Shown here piece by piece: positions 61,884-64,000 of a stretch of 64,000 nucleotides of DNA; position 1 is the stretch's first letter, and each line of letters opens with the position of its first letter. This DNA is from Methanohalobium evestigatum Z-7303 (GTDB lineage: Archaea; Halobacteriota; Methanosarcinia; Methanosarcinales; Methanosarcinaceae). The notes beneath the pieces are model-generated. The model did no database searches. It was not told where the DNA came from and saw only the letters and a list, made by a program, of their open reading frames with translations. Both the position numbers and the translations under genes were made by a program. The stretch covers positions 1,939,423 through 2,003,422 of the forward strand of contig NC_014253.1 in the NCBI RefSeq assembly GCF_000196655.1, written 5' to 3'.

Positions 61884-62033
61884 AAAATCAACGTTTATTA
61901 TTTTTAATAATTATTAAAAATAGTTAAATAAAGTAATAGTATTTAAACATTGCGAAGCGACAAATAATCAAAAACAAAAGAGTAAAAATAATCAAAAGGA
62001 AAACTAAAACTGTTTTCCTGCAGACACACTCAA

Positions 62034-63269
62034 TTACATCGCATGTTCACCGATTTTATCTATAGTTTCGTTGATATCACTTTCCAGTTCCTCGGGTAGC
62101 CCTTTGATACCAACATCAAGGAAACCACGAACAATCATACCAACTGCTTCATCTTCACTTAAACCGCGAGACATGAGGTATTCTACTTGGTCTCTGGCTA
62201 TTTTACCTACTGCTGCTTCATGGGTCAGTTCAACATTCTGGAGATTTGCTTCCAGAATCGGTATAGCTCTTTGGGATCCATCATCGCTTAAAACCAGTCC
62301 TCTGCATTCAAGGTGACCTTTTGCATTATCAGCATTACCTACCATTTCACCCCTTGCTACTACATTTCCACCAGTAGTAATAGTCCTTGAAATTAGTTCC
62401 GCCTTTGTCTCCGGTGAATTGAATTCTACTTTGCTGCCAAGATCCAGTTCAGATCCGGGATGACCTACCGCAATAGTATTAAACCTGGCAACTGCTCCCT
62501 TGCCGTCGAGAAAAGCAGTCGGGTAACTCTGGATTGATTTAACCGGTTTCAAGGCTATATAATTATTGATAAATGTGCCGCCTTCTTCAACTTTGATTTT
62601 TGTTCTGGGTCTTACACCTATGTCTTCAGCCCAGTTATGAATCATAGTAAAGGTCAGTTTTCCGCCTTTTTTAACATACATCTCTGAAATTCCCAGATGA
62701 AGCCCGCTCATAACTTCTTCCTTTGTTGTACAACCGGTAATGATTTCAAGTTCTGCATTCTCTTCCACGATTATAATATTGTGAACTGTCTGAGATACTT
62801 CTTTATTACCAAGAAGCAGACAGGTCTGCACCGGTAGTGTTTCCTTTTTACCTGCATGTGCTCTTATGAAATAACCATTAGGCTGCTGGAGATAGGTTGC
62901 AGCAGTATATTTATCAGTATCTACTGGAACAAGATTCCATGCATAATCATCCAGCCAGTCATATTTTTCTCTTGCCTGCTTTGTTGGTATAAGTTCTACA
63001 TTTTCGCTTTTTGTTGAACTGTAGGAAACTGCATTATTAAGAACTACAAGGCTTCCTGACCTGCCTTCTCCAGATGGTACCACTCCTGTATTAAGAAGCT
63101 GTTTCTGGGTCTTCTCATCCCATTCTGTAAGGGTTTCCACCTGCTCTGATTCACTGGGTGCTATTTCATATTCACTAAGGTCAAAATCCTGACCATATGA
63201 TGCCTTTTTATCAAGAGCTTTTTCAGCCCTTTCCTTTAAATCTTGTTTTAAATTTGATTTAGTTTGCAT
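62034..63269 (-). CDS. sufB: SufB/SufD-type Fe-S assembly scaffold
   Basis: 411 aa. SufBD beta-helix core with HNIIIVEENAELEIITGC, EMYVKKGGKLTFTMIHNW, GHPGSELDLGSKVEF and the C-terminal LECRGLVLSDDG and VGKIARDQVEYLMSRGLSEDEA. With SufC it forms the archaeal SUF scaffold. ATG 63269, after GAGGAG, overlaps the end of sufC by 22 bp; GTG 63278 is less likely because it overlaps that site. Confidence 0.92.
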   Translation of the reverse strand: MQTKSNLKQDLKERAEKALDKKASYGQDFDLSEYEIAPSESEQVETLTEWDEKTQKQLLNTGVVPSGEGRSGSLVVLNNAVSYSSTKSENVELIPTKQAREKYDWLDDYAWNLVPVDTDKYTAATYLQQPNGYFIRAHAGKKETLPVQTCLLLGNKEVSQTVHNIIIVEENAELEIITGCTTKEEVMSGLHLGISEMYVKKGGKLTFTMIHNWAEDIGVRPRTKIKVEEGGTFINNYIALKPVKSIQSYPTAFLDGKGAVARFNTIAVGHPGSELDLGSKVEFNSPETKAELISRTITTGGNVVARGEMVGNADNAKGHLECRGLVLSDDGSQRAIPILEANLQNVELTHEAAVGKIARDQVEYLMSRGLSEDEAVGMIVRGFLDVGIKGLPEELESDINETIDKIGEHAM

Positions 63270-64000
63270 CTGATACACTCCTCATATCCCTGTGTTTTGA
63301 TTTCATCTAAAAGTTTTCTTGGATTACCTGAACACATGATTTTGCCACTACACATTATATAGGCTCTGTCTGCTTCAAGATAATCAAGTATCTGTCCTGT
63401 ATGGGTGATAATAAGGGCTGATTTTCCTTTTACACTCCTCTCACCGATACATTCCAGGTTTGCATTTAACATCTCCTGGATTTTTGTACCTACTTTGTTT
63501 ATACTTACAAGATCTACCCCTGATTCAGGTTCATCGATAAGGTACATACAGGGATTCTGTGCTATCAGTTGCAACAGCTCTGAACGTTTTATTTCACCAC
63601 CTGAAAATCCGACATTGATTTCTCTGTCCATAAAACGTTTCATATCCAGGTCTTCTGCAACTTTATCAATATCCATGTTTTCTTTGGCTATTGCTTTTAT
63701 AAGACTGGATAGTTTAACTCCTGTCATATTGGGCGGTCTCTGAAGCATTATACCCAGACCTTTTTCAGCCCTTTCATCAACTGAAAGGTTGGTTATATCT
63801 TCACCGTTGAAAAGAATCCGACCTTCAACAACTTTATAATCGCCAAAACCCATGATCGCCCTTAAAAGTGCGGATTTGCCTGACCCATTGGGCCCGAACA
63901 GTACATTGGTGTAACCAAAATCCACTGTTAAATTAACATTGTTTAGTATTCTTTGCCCACCATCAGCAGGCTCAACTGACAGATTTTCTATTTCAAGCAT
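63248..64000 (-). CDS. sufC: SufC, ABC-type ATPase of Fe-S cluster assembly
   Basis: 250 aa, with its ATG at the very last bases of the window (63998-64000). Walker A GPNGSGKS (36-43), Q-loop LQRPPNMTGV, signature GFSGGEIKRSELLQ, Walker B YLIDEPESGVD and H-loop ITHTGQ are all SufC-like. A start further upstream, outside the window, cannot be excluded, but the family begins LEIENL. Confidence 0.95.
   Translation of the reverse strand: MLEIENLSVEPADGGQRILNNVNLTVDFGYTNVLFGPNGSGKSALLRAIMGFGDYKVVEGRILFNGEDITNLSVDERAEKGLGIMLQRPPNMTGVKLSSLIKAIAKENMDIDKVAEDLDMKRFMDREINVGFSGGEIKRSELLQLIAQNPCMYLIDEPESGVDLVSINKVGTKIQEMLNANLECIGERSVKGKSALIITHTGQILDYLEADRAYIMCSGKIMCSGNPRKLLDEIKTQGYEECIRCKLNQI

Noticed and set aside
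1-64000. CRISPR array, rRNA operon or prophage
   Set aside because: No regularly spaced repeats, rRNA-like stretches or phage structural genes were seen on reading through. A dedicated scan was not possible.

Overview
The window is chromosomal DNA of a methylotrophic methanogenic archaeon of the Methanosarcinaceae. The diagnostic genes are a trimethylamine/dimethylamine methyltransferase cluster with two in-frame amber (pyrrolysine) codons, its corrinoid activase RamA, and an Rnf complex with a multihaem cytochrome c (MmcA), together with archaeal replication and translation genes. Low G+C and acidic proteins suggest a halophilic genus such as Methanohalobium or Methanosalsum, but genus is an inference. 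I checked the stop codon of every gene called here: all end in TAA or TGA, and the only in-frame TAGs are the two pyrrolysine codons.

Layout. 1-2.5 kb: edge of a partial gene, a short inverted-repeat remnant and an IS607-type element (serine recombinase TnpA plus TnpB). 2.5-5.6 kb (minus): tRNA t6A methylthiotransferase, class II FBPase and KEOPS subunit Cgi121. 5.8-11.8 kb (plus): threonine synthase, LeuRS and a sensor kinase. 11.8-17.8 kb: nitrilase-type hydrolase, an uncharacterised protein with a PIP-box-like tail, pyruvoyl arginine decarboxylase, two HTH regulators, a phosphoesterase and an RPA/COG3390 pair. 17.9-19.8 kb: cation/proton antiporter with RCK domains.

19.9-28.4 kb (minus) is the methylamine region, read from right to left: ramA, a ~0.8 kb leader, mttB, mttC, mttP, a small winged-helix protein, a 46-aa membrane peptide, mtbC and mtbB. 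Perfect hairpins separate several of these genes. The MttB/MttC and MtbB/MtbC pairs move methyl groups from tri- and dimethylamine onto corrinoid proteins, and RamA reductively reactivates the corrinoid. 28.5-33.9 kb: two uncharacterised cysteine-containing proteins, a second RPA/COG3390 pair, a histone, a ferredoxin, a membrane protein and RFC small subunit with an apparent AUA start. 34-42.6 kb: the mmcA-rnfCDGEAB operon with an unknown gene at each end, and a divergent ApbE flavin transferase.

42.6-55.9 kb is mostly information processing: 2',3'-cyclic phosphodiesterase ThpR, diadenylate cyclase, an iron-sulfur flavoprotein, a RqcH/NEMF homolog with Pelota, PriS-GINS, the L44e-S27e-aIF2alpha-Nop10-PAC2-EndoQ run, a tRNA-Ser(CGA) gene interrupted in its D arm, an arsenite methyltransferase remnant, and a NOP2/Sun RNA methyltransferase with a separate PUA-like partner. 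55.9-61.9 kb (minus): a regulator-led ABC transporter operon with two tandem MacB/FtsX-type permeases. 62-64 kb: SufC-SufB.
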